Source of the DNA: Candidatus Minthosoma caballi
GTDB lineage: Bacteria > Bacteroidota > Bacteroidia > Bacteroidales > Bacteroidaceae
DNA: 64,000 nucleotides
Reading direction: 5' to 3'
Assembly: GCA_018064505.1 (NCBI GenBank)
Contig: JAGHVC010000155.1
Location: forward strand, 1 to 64,000
Shown: positions 1 through 8,215 of the stretch, piece by piece
How positions within the stretch are numbered: the stretch's first letter is position 1
Layout: each line of letters begins with the position of its first letter
The notes under the pieces: model-generated
Database searches by the model: none
Told to the model about the DNA's origin: nothing
What the model saw: only the letters and a program-made list of their open reading frames with translations
Translations under genes and position numbers: made by a program

Positions 1-609
1 AAGATTTTAATTCCACTCTTCTCCCTTTTCATACTCGTAGCTTGTGGCAACAAAGCAGAAAATGCAGCTAATGCAGGCGAGAATGACTCAGTTGCCGTTG
101 CCGAGAAGACAGAAAAGGCAGGAAGTGCTGACGATGCTGCTGACGGTGTTGCAGCAAGCCAGACAAAAGAAGGGGCAAAGGCCTTCGTTGAGGCTGTTTA
201 CAAGACTTATCTTAACCCTACGGCAGAAGACGAGAATAAGCTTGACAATGCAGAAATCACTCTCTTCGGCATGGCATACATGGATAAGTACATGTCCGAC
301 AACCTTCAGGAAAAGATTGTAGAAGCCAACGATAGGCAGATTGCCATCGACGAAGTGTTCTTGGATTTTGATGTGTGGACAAACTCACAGGACAACACAG
401 GCTTTAAGCTCAAAGAAGTTAACAATGTAGAATTCACTGGCGAAACAGCAACTCTTGAGGTAGTGTTGACAAATGGCACTGACGAGATAAAGGTGTATCC
501 AATCATTGAATACAACAAAGACAAGAGCCGCTGGTTTGTTTGCGACTTCTATGTTTCTGGCAAGAAATTCCTTCGTATCATAGAGGATTATCTCGACGGA
601 GGTATTTAA
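1..609 (+). CDS. Lipoprotein, 3' part (start off the window)
   Basis: The window opens inside this frame, so the start codon is off the left edge; 202 residues remain, ending at TAA 607-609. The first visible residues are hydrophobic and lead into a lipobox-like LVAC (residues 12-15), so the product is probably a lipoprotein of the periplasm or outer membrane. An Ala/Asp/Glu-rich linker (about 18-58) is followed by a ~140-residue globular part beginning KEGAKAFVEAVY. That part resembles small secreted Bacteroidetes lipoproteins of the DUF3828/DUF4878 kind, but I cannot assign it firmly. An internal ATG at 271 is in the same frame and is not the start, because the upstream frame is open and carries the export signal. 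Confidence 0.75.
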   Translation, partial: KILIPLFSLFILVACGNKAENAANAGENDSVAVAEKTEKAGSADDAADGVAASQTKEGAKAFVEAVYKTYLNPTAEDENKLDNAEITLFGMAYMDKYMSDNLQEKIVEANDRQIAIDEVFLDFDVWTNSQDNTGFKLKEVNNVEFTGETATLEVVLTNGTDEIKVYPIIEYNKDKSRWFVCDFYVSGKKFLRIIEDYLDGGI

Positions 610-611
610 TA

Positions 612-800
612 GTTTTTAAGTTTTTGAGGTTTTGAGGTTTTGAGGTTTGAGGTTTTGAGGTTTTTGAGTTTGAGATTACCCTCATTCAGCCAAAGGTAAC
701 TACACCTCACCCCCTCACCCCCCTAACAACCTAATAACTTAAAACCTTAAAACCTTAAAACCTTAAAACCTCAAAACCTTAAAACCTCACCCCATCATCA
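612..800. repeat. Intergenic palindromic repeat, copy 1 of 2
   Basis: The gap between the lipoprotein stop and the next gene holds repeated GAGGTTTT units (about 620-665) facing repeated AAAACCTT units (about 735-788), so the RNA would fold into a long A/U-rich hairpin. Between the arms is a core, TTCAGCCAAAGGTAACTA (about 685-702). It recurs with one change at 20893-20910, where the same arm words also flank it. Downstream, CATCATCACGATGATG (about 792-807) is a further short palindrome. This is seen directly; the element class is unknown to me. Confidence 0.6.
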
Positions 801-862
801 CGATGATGTGAGCTTGTGAGATCTCTTCTTTTATTAACTAAAACTAATACAACGCCGTTGTT

Positions 863-2536
863 TTATTGTAAGCGGAAAGTGATAGGAAGAACGAAGCGTG
901 AGCGGACAGCTTTGCCTCGCTGTTTGCCTGGTTCCCACTTGCCCGAAGTCGCTTTGACCACTCTGACTGCTTCGTCTTCGAGAGCTTTATGAGCTGTGGC
1001 TTGAATCTGCTCGTCTGAGTAGTTCTCGCTCAGCTTTTTGTATGCTGTAACAGTTAACACATTGGTTGAGTCAAGGGCTATGCCTTTAGGCTCTTTCACA
1101 GCCACTTCGCTCAGTGTGCCATCTTTCTCGACAATGAAACCGACCATCTTTCTGCCTGTAGCTCCTGCTTCCTGAGCTAACTGAGGATAGCGTATGTTTC
1201 GTGCAAAGTATAGCATCAATGCTTCGTTTCCTTCTTTGTAAGCAGGCGCTTCTTCGCATATTTCAAACACCTCATCGCCGTCACTCATAGGTTGAGTGTT
1301 CCCCTTTGTAGTAATGATGAGAACGGTATTCTTCACATCGTCACCGTATATTGCCTTGGCAGAAGCGCTGCCCACTACATCCATTGACTCAATGGACTCT
1401 GGAGGCAAATGAAGTAGTTCGTCGTAGGTGATTTCTTTGTCATCAACAAAGATGCTGGTGTTCTCCGCATCTATTCCCATTCCCATAAACTCTTCGCCTT
1501 CAAAATGTATGCGGTCTGTATTGACATAGCATGTGTCAGCAGGGATTTCTGCTTTTTCTTTGCTTTCTGCTTTGACATCCCAGAATTTTGGCGTACCTTT
1601 GTCATCGAGTTTGTTTACTGCCTCTTCGATTGGGGTGATGAACTTAGGAGTGGCGAATGCACATAGTGCAACTGCTGCCACAGGGAGCATGTAGAGGGCT
1701 TTGCCTCGTCTCCACGGATTGGAATTCTTTTTGTACATCATAGTAATTCTTTTTTTGATTAAACTGTGATTAAAGTTGTTGGCAAAAGTGTAGGAGCTGG
1801 CGCCAACAGCTTTTTTTATTAATATCTCTTGATAGCCTCGCAGAGTGATGCCATGCTGGAGCACATAGTCGTCAGCCTCATATTCGTGCACATCACGAAG
1901 ACTCATGCCGAAGATGTAAGCCAATGGATTCCACCATTGCAGCATCTGCACAAAGGTGAGCAGGATGATGTCCACAGAGTGATGGCAGCGTATGTGCCCA
2001 GTCTCGTGAAGGATAATTTCACGACCGTTGTTGTCGTGGTCAGTTTGGCTAATCACGATGTTATTCAACCAACTGAAAGGTGCTACATCGTCAGCATGGC
2101 AATAGATGTTTATTCCATCCTTTGATTCGTTCCACAAACTGCCTCCACGAATCACCATTCCCATTCGACAGAACTGCACTGCACGAACCAGCAACACTAC
2201 CGCCATACCTATTATATATATGATGCTGACAATCGTGAACCACGACATCGTTGTGTCTTCTGCTGGTGTCACAACCATTTCTGGACCAATGGCTTGCTGA
2301 ATCGGAATGCCCACATCTATCATTTGCTGTTGAGCTGCTTTCACCACAGGCTGTTCGTCGAGCGACAAAATGGGGATGTTGCATAGAGGTAAGCAGATAG
2401 CAGATATGAGTATGGTAAGCAACATCATCCTGTTGAATCGGAAAAACTTCTCTTTCCTCAGCATCAGCATGTATGGCATGTAAAGCAATGTAAGCACGAA
2501 TGCCGATTTGATAGCATATAGCAATAATTCTTTCAT
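863..2536 (-). CDS. BlaR1/MecR1-like M56 membrane metallopeptidase with TonB C-terminal domain
   Basis: A 557-residue inner-membrane sensor protease of the M56 family. N-terminal membrane segments lie near residues 5-27, 38-55 and 98-122. The zinc protease motif HETGH is at 177-181 with a downstream EYEAD (218-222) as probable third ligand, and a further membrane segment is near 279-297. The periplasmic part is not a beta-lactamase-like sensor. It contains a segment resembling the plug of TonB-dependent receptors (VVGSASAKAIYGDD) and a C-terminal TonB-type domain (about 445-540). In the family, the protease is activated by a signal and inactivates the BlaI-type repressor. The repressor gene lies 53 bp upstream on the same strand, so the two form an operon. 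The ligand is unknown; the TonB domain suggests envelope energy coupling or partner binding. Confidence 0.85.
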   Translation of the reverse strand: MKELLLYAIKSAFVLTLLYMPYMLMLRKEKFFRFNRMMLLTILISAICLPLCNIPILSLDEQPVVKAAQQQMIDVGIPIQQAIGPEMVVTPAEDTTMSWFTIVSIIYIIGMAVVLLVRAVQFCRMGMVIRGGSLWNESKDGINIYCHADDVAPFSWLNNIVISQTDHDNNGREIILHETGHIRCHHSVDIILLTFVQMLQWWNPLAYIFGMSLRDVHEYEADDYVLQHGITLRGYQEILIKKAVGASSYTFANNFNHSLIKKRITMMYKKNSNPWRRGKALYMLPVAAVALCAFATPKFITPIEEAVNKLDDKGTPKFWDVKAESKEKAEIPADTCYVNTDRIHFEGEEFMGMGIDAENTSIFVDDKEITYDELLHLPPESIESMDVVGSASAKAIYGDDVKNTVLIITTKGNTQPMSDGDEVFEICEEAPAYKEGNEALMLYFARNIRYPQLAQEAGATGRKMVGFIVEKDGTLSEVAVKEPKGIALDSTNVLTVTAYKKLSENYSDEQIQATAHKALEDEAVRVVKATSGKWEPGKQRGKAVRSRFVLPITFRLQ

Positions 2537-2589
2537 TTCCTTTCTATCCTTTTTTCGTTGAGTTTTATAGATCCTTTTCCGAAAAACGA

Positions 2590-2967
2590 CTATTCTTCAA
2601 TTGTTTGCAGCAATTCCATTATCTCCTCTGTACTCAGCTTCTCTTCCTTTATGAAGTAACTGAACATCGACTTCAAACTGCCATCAAAGAAATTCTTTTT
2701 CACGCTCTGCATAGTCATTCGTGTGTATTCCTGTCGAGTGATCTTTGCTACATACCACTGCGTCTTGCCCTGTCCTTCTTTTTTGAAATAATCTACAAAT
2801 CCTTTCTCATACAGAATTTTCATGTAGGTTGCAATCGTGGTGTAAGTAGGCTTTGGTTCCTCATAGCGGTTGAGAATGTCATGGCCGCAAGCTGCATGGT
2901 TGATGTCCCAGAGTATTGACATAATCTGAAACTCCACTTTTGTTAATGTGTTGTCTTTCCGTTTCAT
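2590..2967 (-). CDS. BlaI/MecI/CopY family transcriptional repressor
   Basis: A 125-residue winged-helix repressor. The start region (KVEFQIMSILWDINHAACGH) and the later TYTTIATYMKILYEKGFV are the usual BlaI DNA-binding segments. The C-terminal half (EEIMELLQTIEE) is the dimerisation and protease-cleavage part. It is the first gene of the pair with the M56 protease. In this family the repressor binds palindromes at its own promoter and is cleaved when the membrane protease is activated; a palindrome fitting that role lies at 3073-3106. Length is normal for the family. The ATG (complement of 2965-2967) is the only sensible start. Confidence 0.9.
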   Translation of the reverse strand: MKRKDNTLTKVEFQIMSILWDINHAACGHDILNRYEEPKPTYTTIATYMKILYEKGFVDYFKKEGQGKTQWYVAKITRQEYTRMTMQSVKKNFFDGSLKSMFSYFIKEEKLSTEEIMELLQTIEE

Positions 2968-3049
2968 AAAAAGTTCCCTCTCTAACTTTCCCTTTCAAGA
3001 GGAAAGGACACCGTGTGAGGTGGCTGGGCGTCGTTTTCGTTTCTGTTTG

Positions 3050-3106
3050 CAAAGTAAGTGCATCAAAATCTATTTCGTAATGTTTCAAAATCGAAAACTT
3101 ACGAAA
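3050..3106 (-). promoter_or_regulatory. Probable promoter and operator palindrome of the BlaI-like operon
   Basis: Reading leftward, 3057-3050 is TTACTTTG, one mismatch from the Bacteroidetes -7 consensus TAnnTTTG, about 80 bp before the repressor start. Upstream of it lies an inverted repeat, TTTCGTAA (3073-3080) and TTACGAAA (3099-3106), 18 bp apart. That is where a BlaI-type dimer could block the promoter. Further TTCGAAAT/TCGAAAT words follow at about 3130-3160. The palindrome is seen; its role is inferred. Confidence 0.4.
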
Positions 3107-3109
3107 ACC

Positions 3110-3378
3110 ATTCGTTTTTAACATTTATTATTCGAAATGCAAGGTTTATTAATCGAAATAGGAATGAATCCGCTATCTCAGTGCCTTTGAAAAGGAATAA
3201 GGCAACAGATGGAGTCCGACTATGGGGGGAGGACATAAGTCCGTCGCTCGTATTGCCCTGCTAAAGTGCTTAAACCTCAGTGATTTATATTCAAAAGGGT
3301 AAGTGGACAAGTATATTTGCGAAAATACAGCATCGTTGCGTGAGATTCGGAACATTGTGTATTTTTTCTGCCTTTTTC
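3110..3378. other. Gene-free stretch with hairpins
   Basis: No supportable gene. It contains a possible folded segment closed by GGCAA (about 3202) and TTGCC (about 3255) with an inner GGAC-ATAA-GTCC hairpin (about 3232-3243). I cannot match this to an RNA family. The rest is A+T-rich with no clear promoter until 3379. Confidence 0.4.
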
Positions 3379-3409
3379 TTGCTTATAATAAAATAAACAT
3401 CTATATTTG
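3379..3409 (+). promoter_or_regulatory. Promoter of the cobalamin riboswitch transcript
   Basis: CTTG ending at 3381 and TATATTTG at 3402-3409 are separated by 20 bp, matching the Bacteroidetes -33/-7 layout. It would start RNA at about 3415, just before the riboswitch fold. Confidence 0.65.
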
Positions 3410-3417
3410 CACACAGA

Positions 3418-3590
3418 TTTGGAAACGAGGCGGCAACCTGCTGCTTTCGTGCAAGGGAATCAGGTGAAAGACCTGGACAGTTCCTGCTGCTGTAACTCCT
3501 AAGTTTTGAAGAGCTGGCACACACAAGTCACTGCGATAAGCGGGAAGACGCCGACTCAAGGAGAAGTCAGAATACCTGCCAAAGTCTGAA
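3418..3590 (+). ncRNA. Cobalamin (B12) riboswitch without an obvious target gene
   Basis: The sequence carries the diagnostic B12 box, GTCAGAATACCTGCC at 3566-3580. It also has the upstream conserved pieces: GGGAATCAGGTGAAAGACCTGGACAG spread over about 3455-3480, GCTGCTGTAACTCC at about 3487-3500, and AAGTCACTGCGATAAGCGGGAAGACG over about 3525-3550. Adenosyl- or methylcobalamin binding to such RNAs normally shuts off B12 transport or synthesis genes. Here the next gene on this strand is a GH43 enzyme starting at 3979, behind a terminator (3893-3934) and its own -7 element. A 22-codon frame (3593-3661) begins 13 nt after the box, but nothing supports it as a gene. The switch therefore looks orphaned, or acts on the leader RNA itself. 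Confidence 0.9.
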
Positions 3591-3731
3591 CAATGGCAAA
3601 TGCGCAACACAGGAGATTTGGGCGCGCTGCTGAAATTCTTTTTTATCAAGAATTCTTTTGAAAGGTTAAGGGTTAAAGGTTAAAGACCTCCTCTCTTAGT
3701 ATAGCGTCTCAACGACTCGTGTGCAAAATTG

Positions 3732-3804
3732 AACACAGAGACACGAAGACACAGAGTTTCTTTTTCTCTGGTGTTCTGCATGTCGAAGTTTTAAAAACTC
3801 TGTG
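3732..3804. repeat. ACACAGAG palindromic repeat, copy 1 of 2
   Basis: AACACAGAG (3732-3740), a second ACACAGAG (about 3749-3756) and the inverted CTCTGTG (3798-3804) form a hairpin-prone element with a T-rich centre. A related element sits at 46908-47005, with the same terminal words and the same kind of T-rich middle. It lies between the riboswitch and its terminator, so it may have replaced a lost gene. Confidence 0.5.
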
Positions 3805-3892
3805 ACTCTCGTTTATATACTCGAAGGGGAGAAACTGTACTCGACTCTCGATATTTTTTTCAGTTTATATAATAATTCGTTTAAAGTTGGTG

Positions 3893-3943
3893 AAAATAGG
3901 GCATCCGATAGCGTTCGGTTTTGCCCTATTTTTTATATCTTTG
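3893..3943 (+). terminator. Rho-independent terminator overlapping the GH43 promoter
   Basis: AAAATAGGGCA (3893-3903) pairs perfectly with TGCCCTATTTT (3922-3932) and is followed by more T, a strong intrinsic terminator for the riboswitch transcript. Directly after it, TATCTTTG (3936-3943) is a consensus -7 element that would start the GH43 mRNA at about 3949. No TTTG at the right distance was found for the -33. Confidence 0.8.
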
Positions 3944-3978
3944 CAACGGAATACTATCAATCTTATTTTTTTCAACCT

Positions 3979-5589
3979 ATGAAGTTATCCAAAATCATGA
4001 AATCGGTGGCTGCTGCGATGATGCTGGCTCCACTGAGTGCTGTGGCACAGAATCCTTACATGCCTATGTGGGAGTATATCCCTGACGGCGAGCCTTATGT
4101 GTTTGAAGACCCTGATCGCCCGGGAGAGTACAGGGTGTATGTGTATGGTTCTCACGACAACCTCATCACTCAGTATTGCGGTCGTGATCAGGTGGCGTGG
4201 TCTGCTCCTGTTAATGACTTGACTAATTGGCGCTATGATGGCATTATTTTCCGCTCGGTTATTGGTGCTGATGGCCGTCCGCTGAAGGCAGATGGGGTGG
4301 CAGATGTATTGTTTGCGCCAGATGTGACTATGAAGATAGGCAAGGACGGAAAGAAGAAATACTATCTCTATCCTAATAATCAGGAGTGGGGGCGCAATGG
4401 ACAGGTGGCTGTGAGCGACCGCCCAGATGGCCCATTCAAGGTGATTAACTGGGACAAGAGTAATCCTACTCGCAATGATGGTGTGCTTCAGTTCGACCCT
4501 GCAGTGTTTGTGGATGATGATGGCAGAGTGTATGGCTACTGGGGTTTTGAGCATTCATACGCTGCTGAGTTTGACCCAGAGACAATGGCAACGGTGAAGC
4601 CTGGCACGCAGATTGTTGATGGCATGGTGTCTCACTGCAAGGAGCCTGGAGAATTCCGCTTCTTTGAGGCTTCGTCTATGCGAAAGATTCAAGACAAGTA
4701 TGTGTTTATCTACAGTCGTATGACAGGCGAGGGCGAGTTTGGTCTTCCTTCTGTCAACTACACTCTTGCTTATGCTTATTCAGATAGTCCTCTTGGCCCT
4801 TGGACATACGGCGGCACGCTGATAGATGGTCGTGCTCGCGATAAGGACGAAAACGGCAACACTATCTGCACAGCTGTTCCATACGGCAACACGCACGGAA
4901 GTCTTTGCGAGATAAACGGCAAGTGGTGGGTGTTCTATCATCGCCAGACAGGCACCGATGAATACTCTCGTCAGGCTATGGTGGCTCCTGTGACTGTGAA
5001 AGTGGAGAAGGGCAAAGGCGGAAAGGTGACTATTTCGGAGGGTGAATACAATTCTGAGGGCTTCTGCACAGAGGGCTTGAATCCTCTCAACCGCTCAATG
5101 GCAGGCTGGGCTTGCTACCTTATCAATCCTAAGGGAGTGGAGCACAATTATCCAAACAATGTGTTCTCTGGCTCGTATGTGAAGGCAACTCGTGTAGGCA
5201 CTGACATGGAGGAGGCACTGGGAAGCTTGAGAGAGCCATATTGCCCTGTAATCAACAACACCAATGGCTCTATTGTTGGCTACAAATATTTCAACTTCGA
5301 CCACACAGCAAAGGCAAATGCCATCGACCTCAATGTGCGCATCAAGCCAGAGGGTACGGACGGCAAAGTCACCGTGATGGTCGGAAATCCAAAGGAAAGT
5401 CTAGGCGGCAAGAAGATTGGTGAGTTCAGCGTCAGCAAGGATGCTAAGAAGGAGATGACCGAGGTAAGCATATCTGTCAATGCTCTCAAGGACATCAAGG
5501 GCAAGCAAGCACTCTTCTTCGTCTTTGCTTCAAGCATAGAAGACAAGTCAATCTGCGAACTCTATGATTTCCAGTTTGTGAAGAAATAA
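3979..5589 (+). CDS. Secreted family 43 glycoside hydrolase
   Basis: A 536-residue exported enzyme of the GH43 five-bladed propeller family, which cleaves xylan- or arabinan-type plant polysaccharides. I chose ATG 3979 because it begins a clear signal peptide (MKLSKIMKSVAAAMMLAPLSA, cut near AVAQ); the frame is open upstream to 3802, but that part lies in the terminator region. Family marks include the N-terminal acidic EDPDRPGEYRVYVYGSHD (general-base Asp region), DPAVFVDDDGRVYGYWG in the middle, FRFFEASSMRK (probable general acid Glu) and YGNTHGSLCEINGKWWVFYHR. The last ~120 residues look like a beta-sandwich carbohydrate-binding module (CBM6-like). Exact substrate cannot be told. It is monocistronic, between two hairpins. 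Confidence 0.88.
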   Translation: MKLSKIMKSVAAAMMLAPLSAVAQNPYMPMWEYIPDGEPYVFEDPDRPGEYRVYVYGSHDNLITQYCGRDQVAWSAPVNDLTNWRYDGIIFRSVIGADGRPLKADGVADVLFAPDVTMKIGKDGKKKYYLYPNNQEWGRNGQVAVSDRPDGPFKVINWDKSNPTRNDGVLQFDPAVFVDDDGRVYGYWGFEHSYAAEFDPETMATVKPGTQIVDGMVSHCKEPGEFRFFEASSMRKIQDKYVFIYSRMTGEGEFGLPSVNYTLAYAYSDSPLGPWTYGGTLIDGRARDKDENGNTICTAVPYGNTHGSLCEINGKWWVFYHRQTGTDEYSRQAMVAPVTVKVEKGKGGKVTISEGEYNSEGFCTEGLNPLNRSMAGWACYLINPKGVEHNYPNNVFSGSYVKATRVGTDMEEALGSLREPYCPVINNTNGSIVGYKYFNFDHTAKANAIDLNVRIKPEGTDGKVTVMVGNPKESLGGKKIGEFSVSKDAKKEMTEVSISVNALKDIKGKQALFFVFASSIEDKSICELYDFQFVKK

Positions 5590-5610
5590 GAATAGCGTTA
5601 TTTATTGTGT

Positions 5611-5670
5611 ACAAAGAAAGATTCCAAACAATTGCTTGGAATCTTTCTTTGTGCTTATTTGAATTTTTTT
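5611..5670. terminator. Strong bidirectional terminator
   Basis: A perfect 17-bp stem (ACAAAGAAAGATTCCAA at 5611-5627, its complement at 5636-5652) with an 8-nt loop lies between two convergent genes. A/T-rich runs on both sides suit termination in both directions. Confidence 0.85.
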
Positions 5671-5756
5671 GTGTGTTCTGCTTGAATTGATGCCATTGAA
5701 GTTAAAGGCTAGTTAAAAATGCAGATGTGCTTTTGAGTCATCTCCAATAATTCAGA

Positions 5757-6881
5757 TTAGAATAGACGGCCGATGGTGAAATTGAGCGAATTCAACCCGG
5801 ATGGGCATTGCTTGCCAGTGAAGAATTGATGCTCGTAGCCGACGCCAAAAAGATAGCCCCCTCGCATGGAATATTGAATGTCAATGCCTGCGCCAACGAG
5901 ATTGTAGTGATGCTTCTGAATAGCACTGCTGCGTGGGTGGAGCTTGCCATGCTGCTGAAGGTGCATGAGTGAGGAAACTCCATAAGCTGAGAATGTCCAT
6001 GTGTCGTATCTGTTTTGAATTGGCAGGCTGTAGCCAAGTCTGCCAGTGAGCGACCATTGATGAATACTGCCCATGACATTGTTGAAAGGAGGATAGTCTT
6101 CGTCCCAATGCAAATAAAGTAGCTCGTGGCAAGGAGTGTATCCGATGCCTGTAAAGAGGTGCTTGTAAATGACATTCGCCATGAAGCTGTGACTCTGGGA
6201 GATGTGTTTCCAGTTGTTGCCGTTGTACCAGCCAATACCGCTTCCGACTCTTATGGATGTAAGCGCATCTGTCCATGAGACAGCTTTGACAGCAGGGAAG
6301 TCCGTCCATTGGTTGTCATTTTCATTGTCACTTATGACCATTGTGCGCCAAGGCATGGTGTAATCCTCTGTGAATGTGCCAAGAATGGCAATTGGCTTTT
6401 CGTGAGGGAAGGCATTGCACACTTCTAGAATCTTGTAGTCGGAAGGAAAGCCATAGAGAGTGAATCGGTATGCAACGCCGTTGTTGTATGCTCTCACTTC
6501 AAGCAGCATTCCCTCTTTTGTTTCCAGATGCATGCAGTTGTACGAACCGAGCATTTGATCGAGCCGTTCGTCTTTGCTCTCTGGCAGGTCAACCAGATTT
6601 TCGCCTTCTTCGAACAAAACGATGTCTGTTTTGCCAAACGAACATCTGCGGCCTTGGCATTTTGATGTCAATCCTATCTCTCGATTCATCAGGATTTGCC
6701 TTTTGCCTTTGGTCACATCCATCGTCATTTTTGTGGGAACGAAGAAACGGCTAGCTCCTTTCCTCGCTCGGTTGGTACGAAGAGTCACCTGGATATTCCC
6801 GTCTGGAGAAGTCAGCTCATACTGTGCATGTGCTGCTAATGCTATTATGAGGGTGAGTAAAATACTAATGAATCTTTTCAT
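5757..6881 (-). CDS. GH97 N-terminal-like domain joined to an outer-membrane barrel-like C-terminus
   Basis: A 374-residue exported protein. ATG at 6881 starts a signal peptide (MKRFISILLTLIIALAAHAQ); an upstream in-frame ATG at 6929 falls in the promoter. Residues ~20-165 (YELTSPDGNIQVTL ... RAYNNGVAYRF) read like the N-terminal beta-sandwich of GH97 alpha-glucosidases and galactosidases. The catalytic barrel that should follow is absent. From about residue 215 (GSGIGWYNGNNW) to the end the protein instead has alternating aromatic/glycine strands ending GRLF, typical of a small outer-membrane beta-barrel. It may be a surface sugar-binding or anchoring protein. The fusion reads in one uninterrupted frame. 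Confidence 0.6.
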   Translation of the reverse strand: MKRFISILLTLIIALAAHAQYELTSPDGNIQVTLRTNRARKGASRFFVPTKMTMDVTKGKRQILMNREIGLTSKCQGRRCSFGKTDIVLFEEGENLVDLPESKDERLDQMLGSYNCMHLETKEGMLLEVRAYNNGVAYRFTLYGFPSDYKILEVCNAFPHEKPIAILGTFTEDYTMPWRTMVISDNENDNQWTDFPAVKAVSWTDALTSIRVGSGIGWYNGNNWKHISQSHSFMANVIYKHLFTGIGYTPCHELLYLHWDEDYPPFNNVMGSIHQWSLTGRLGYSLPIQNRYDTWTFSAYGVSSLMHLQQHGKLHPRSSAIQKHHYNLVGAGIDIQYSMRGGYLFGVGYEHQFFTGKQCPSGLNSLNFTIGRLF

Positions 6882-6926
6882 ATCGATGCAGTTTTTGATA
6901 CAGGTATGTACCTCTGTTTTCGTTTG

Positions 6927-6958
6927 CAAAAATAAAGTATTTGTTTTTATTAAACAAA
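6927..6958 (-). promoter_or_regulatory. Promoter of the GH97-N/barrel gene
   Basis: Read leftward, TTTG (complement of 6955-6958), 20 bp, then TATTTTTG (complement of 6927-6934). This matches the Bacteroidetes -33/-7 consensus and places the RNA start about 40 nt before ATG 6881, deciding against the upstream ATG at 6929. Confidence 0.75.
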
Positions 6959-7005
6959 CGAAATGCTAATAATAATATGTATAATGTCATTTTTTCGCAG
7001 AAAAG

Positions 7006-7038
7006 TTTGTAAAGTACGCAGAGAAATATTTATATTTG
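7006..7038 (+). promoter_or_regulatory. Promoter of the nucleotidyltransferase gene
   Basis: TTTG at 7006-7009 and TATATTTG at 7031-7038, 21 bp apart, fit the Bacteroidetes consensus and lead into a ~50-nt leader before ATG 7095. Confidence 0.75.
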
Positions 7039-7094
7039 CATAACTTATTAACTGTAAGTCTAAAAATAACTAATCAAACAAAAATACAAAATCA

Positions 7095-8018
7095 ATGAAA
7101 CCAACACTTTTCCTCCTTGCTGCAGGTATGGGAAGCCGCTATGGCGGTTTGAAGCAGCTTGATGGTCTTGGACCAAATGGTGAAACAATCATGGACTACT
7201 CAATCTACGATGCTGTTCAGGCAGGATTCGGCAAGATTGTGTGGGTTATCCGTAAGGACTTCGAAGAGCAGTTCCGCACTCAGATTCTTTCAAAGTATGA
7301 CGGTGTAGTGCCTTGCGAGCTTTGCTTCCAGAGCATCGACGCTCTTCCAGAAGGTTTCTCATGCCCAGAAGGTCGCGTTAAGCCATGGGGGACAAATCAC
7401 GCTGTGCTCATGGGTAAGGATGTCATCAAAGAGCCATTCTGCGTAATCAACTGCGACGATTTCTACAACCGCGACGCTTTCATGGTAATCGGCAAATTCC
7501 TCTCAGAGCTTCCTGACGACGCTAAGGGCCAGTACGCAATGGTTGGTTTCCGTGTAGGCAACACTCTCTCAGAGAATGGCACTGTGTCTCGTGGCATTTG
7601 CGGTCGTGATGACAAAGGCAACCTCACTACATGTGTAGAGCGCACTAAGATTGCTCGCCTCGAAGATGGCTCTGTTGCATTCCGTGCAGACAACAAGGAC
7701 GATGGCGAATGGGTTCCTGTAGCAGAAGAGGCACCATGCTCAATGAACATGTGGGGTTTCACTCCTGATTATTTCAACTACTCTGAAGAATACTTCAAGG
7801 AGTTCCTTTCTGATCCTGCTAACATGGAGAATCTCAAGTCTGAGTTCTTCATTCCTCTCATGGTGAACAAGCTCATCAACGAGGGCACTGCTACTTGCAA
7901 GGTGCTTGACACAACTTCTAAGTGGTTTGGCGTGACTTATTCTGAGGATCGCCCTGACACAGTGGCTCGCATAGCTAAGCTGGTTGAGGATGGAGTTTAT
8001 CCAAACAAGCTTTTCTAA
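7095..8018 (+). CDS. Sugar-phosphate nucleotidyltransferase family protein
   Basis: A 307-residue cytoplasmic protein with the N-terminal nucleotide-binding signature of NTP transferases (LFLLAAGMGSRYGGLKQLDGL, residues 5-25; usual form LAAGxGxRxxxxK). A metal/sugar-binding stretch (PFCVINCDDFYN, ~115-126) follows. The family joins a nucleoside triphosphate to a sugar phosphate. The substrate here is not evident; the sequence is clearly distinct from RmlA at 11.4 kb and ManC at 63.3 kb. The C-terminal ~100 residues (EFFIPLMVNKLINEG) form the family's distal region. The gene has its own promoter and a strong terminator, so it is a single-gene unit. Confidence 0.85.
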   Translation: MKPTLFLLAAGMGSRYGGLKQLDGLGPNGETIMDYSIYDAVQAGFGKIVWVIRKDFEEQFRTQILSKYDGVVPCELCFQSIDALPEGFSCPEGRVKPWGTNHAVLMGKDVIKEPFCVINCDDFYNRDAFMVIGKFLSELPDDAKGQYAMVGFRVGNTLSENGTVSRGICGRDDKGNLTTCVERTKIARLEDGSVAFRADNKDDGEWVPVAEEAPCSMNMWGFTPDYFNYSEEYFKEFLSDPANMENLKSEFFIPLMVNKLINEGTATCKVLDTTSKWFGVTYSEDRPDTVARIAKLVEDGVYPNKLF

Positions 8019-8097
8019 TAAAAGAATGAGAATAGAGTGTGAGGAATAAGTCTTAAAGATAAAAACAAGAACATCTCATGCACTCGTAAAAAATAAT

Positions 8098-8142
8098 AAC
8101 CGCCTGTAGCTTTCTCGATGAAGGCCGCAGGCGGTATTTTAT
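8098..8142 (+). terminator. Rho-independent terminator
   Basis: ACCGCCTG (8099-8106) pairs with CAGGCGGT (8128-8135), extended by AGC/GGC-type pairs inside, and is followed by ATTTTATT. It closes the nucleotidyltransferase gene. Confidence 0.8.
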
Positions 8143-8215
8143 TAATAGTTTTCTCCTTACTTATTACCGTATTTTGCGTATATTGTTGTAGATATTGTAC
8201 AAAATGCTATTTTGG

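Noticed and set aside
3593-3661. 22-codon frame just after the B12 box
   Set aside because: No family, codon or spacing support; kept only as a remote option for the riboswitch target.
3802-3978. Upstream extension of the GH43 frame
   Set aside because: It runs through a terminator and the -7 element, and the signal peptide begins at 3979.
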